Positions 62,899 through 64,000 of a stretch of DNA of 64,000 bases are shown piece after piece; positions within the stretch are counted from its first letter, which is position 1; each line of letters opens with the position of its first letter. Source of the DNA: Flavobacterium sp. ALJ2 (GTDB taxonomy: Bacteria; Bacteroidota; Bacteroidia; Flavobacteriales; Flavobacteriaceae); contig NZ_JADNRC010000006.1 of assembly GCF_015594725.1 (NCBI RefSeq), positions 214,839 to 278,838 of the forward strand, in the 5' to 3' direction. The translations under genes were made by a program, and so were the position numbers. Under the pieces are notes generated by a model. It saw only the letters and a program-made list of their open reading frames with translations. It had not been told where the DNA came from and made no database searches.

Positions 62899-63711
62899 CT
62901 ACATAAATTTGTTTATATCTGCCTGAAATCTAAAAGTAGTTATTGTTCGAAGTTTAATCATTGAAAACTTTTTAACCGTTCCATCTGGCATTTTTTCAAT
63001 AGCATATAAAATTATAGCTCCGTTATTAGAATATATTTCTGGAAGTCCATATCTATGATCGTTAATAGCCGGCTTTATAAACAAAGTAGTTTTCGAAGGA
63101 TAAACATGTAGTAGGTTATTCACAGAGTTCCACTTTTGATTATAGTATTTCCAGGTCCAATAAAATTCTAAATGTATATTATAACTTAATTTTTTATCTT
63201 TTATGATATCATTATACCACTTTGGGCTCAAGAACAATTCTATTGTTATTCGGTGTTTTCCGTTTACTTCTCTAACAACAGCATCTCTAAAAACCTTTTG
63301 ACCATCGAATTTGTTGTCGTCAAAATTGGGTGACGGTTTAAAAAGGGTGTCTTTATCCCAAAGCTGAAATGTAATATTTGTTCCCAAAGGAATTTGATTG
63401 CTTACATTTAATTGAAAGTAAACCGTTTCTTCTAAATATGCTTTAGGATTTATGCTATCTCGCTCTAAATTTCGCGTTCCTTCATAATCAGGACTCCACC
63501 AGGCCGAAAAAGTAATTTCTTGTTCTTCCTCTTCCTCTTCTTTTACCACATAATCCCCAAACTTTTTTCCACCATTTTTTCCATGAAAAGTAATCTCTTT
63601 TGGAGATTTAAAGTTCAATGGTCCTTCAGAAGCACTTATTGTAATAGACTCTGCTTCCTTATAGGATGTTCCAAATATGTTTCGTATTATATTTCCGCTT
63701 TCTTCTATCAT
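62899..63711 (-). CDS. VgrG-linked effector, N-terminal part (first frame)
   Basis: 270 residues, starting 4 bases after the VgrG stop. ASEGPLNFKSPKEITFHGKN and GGKKFGDYVVKEEEEEEQ open a conserved leader common in Bacteroidota VgrG-associated effectors. Then comes a beta-sandwich-like region (ETVYFQLNVSNQIPLGTNIT; TLFIKPAINDHRYGLPEIYSNN) and MPDGTVKKFSMIKLRTITTF. After that the frame yields RFQADINKFM and stops, while the expected continuation DISGRYKQIYVEA-like lies in another frame. So this and 62204-62929 were one protein of about 500 residues. A sequencing error or a real mutation would both explain it. Confidence 0.75.
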   Translation of the reverse strand: MIEESGNIIRNIFGTSYKEAESITISASEGPLNFKSPKEITFHGKNGGKKFGDYVVKEEEEEEQEITFSAWWSPDYEGTRNLERDSINPKAYLEETVYFQLNVSNQIPLGTNITFQLWDKDTLFKPSPNFDDNKFDGQKVFRDAVVREVNGKHRITIELFLSPKWYNDIIKDKKLSYNIHLEFYWTWKYYNQKWNSVNNLLHVYPSKTTLFIKPAINDHRYGLPEIYSNNGAIILYAIEKMPDGTVKKFSMIKLRTITTFRFQADINKFM

Positions 63712-63715
63712 ATTA

Positions 63716-64000
63716 CTATACTTTTACCTCTTTACCGCTATCAATATTTAGCTCATTAGCACTTTCCACATTTATAGATTCTTTAGTACTTGTGTATATA
63801 CCTTTCTTCATGTTTTCAGTAATGTTTTTAGCTTTAGAATTTCTTCCTATCAATGCACTCTCTATAATATTACTTGCTGTAAGACTATAATTTTCTGTTG
63901 CCATTTCTATAATGCTCTCCCCAGCAATAACATTGACATTTTTTTGTGCATTAGCCACAATATCTTGTCCTGCAGACATAATTATACTTGTGCCAGCATT
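63716..64000 (-). CDS. VgrG-like spike protein, C-terminal part (5' end outside window)
   Basis: 95 residues open to the window edge. Short repeats SAGQDIVANAQKNVNVIAGE, SIIEMATENYSLTASNII, STKESINVESANELNIDSGK resemble the beta-helical C-terminal needle of VgrG/gp5 spikes. These load effectors on type VI secretion systems. Its stop lies 4 bases before the effector gene, so both are co-translated. VgrG assignment is by pattern, because the gp27/gp5 core lies outside the window. Confidence 0.7.
   Translation of the reverse strand, partial: NAGTSIIMSAGQDIVANAQKNVNVIAGESIIEMATENYSLTASNIIESALIGRNSKAKNITENMKKGIYTSTKESINVESANELNIDSGKEVKV

Overview
The window is a chromosomal segment of a Bacteroidota bacterium, most likely Flavobacterium. 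The DNA is strongly AT-rich. Several promoters show a TAnnTTTG -7 element, sometimes with an upstream TTG, and Shine-Dalgarno sites are absent. There is a C-terminal type IX secretion sorting domain at the left edge, and the gene families and gene orders are those of flavobacteria. No rRNA, tRNA, insertion sequence or CRISPR array was seen.

Layout. 1-9.7 kb: housekeeping and envelope genes (end of a T9SS cargo protein, fabG, a vWA-like membrane protein, a DUF4846 protein, an M15 peptidase, a LysR regulator with its probable target yeiH, an S1/P1-type nuclease). 9.9-14.3 kb: a divergent pair, an LtaS/EptA-type sulfatase-fold membrane phosphotransferase and an OmpR-type two-component system, separated by a perfect PmrA-like box. 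14.4-22.5 kb: a complete histidine operon hisG-D-C-B-H-A-F-IE behind a His-rich leader peptide and attenuator. 22.5-27.9 kb: a membrane protein, a CBM9-like protein, an M1 aminopeptidase and a conserved helical protein. 28.0-36.3 kb: leuA-leuB, then ilvD-ilvB-ilvN-ilvC behind an Ile/Val-rich leader peptide and attenuator. leuC, leuD and ilvA are not in the window. 36.8-39.6 kb: acs and two degraded or hypothetical genes.

39.7-45.2 kb is a compact seven-gene biosynthetic operon: flavoprotein oxidoreductase, methyltransferase, type III polyketide synthase, FabZ-like dehydratase, FabF-like ketosynthase, ACP and phosphopantetheinyl transferase. It plausibly makes a methylated, oxidised phenolic (alkylresorcinol or alkylquinone-like) lipid from a dedicated acyl starter. 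45.3-47.8 kb holds a DEDD exonuclease-like protein with two catalytic residues replaced, paired with a cNMP/CBS/DUF294 protein.

49.4-64.0 kb, all on the minus strand, is the most unusual part. It starts with the end of a VgrG-like spike protein and a frameshifted effector. These are followed by four further copies of the effector's C-terminal toxin region (three broken), alternating with lipoprotein genes. After that comes a tandem run of lipoprotein genes only. Fifteen lipoproteins of one superfamily (lipobox Cys, C-terminal K-I-N/K-W) fall into four subgroups. Five inter-gene spacers still hold the last about 17 codons of a lost toxin gene, so the array seems to have grown by duplication of toxin-immunity units and then lost the toxins. 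I read it as a type VI secretion effector module with a large periplasmic lipoprotein immunity array; immunity function is inferred, not shown.
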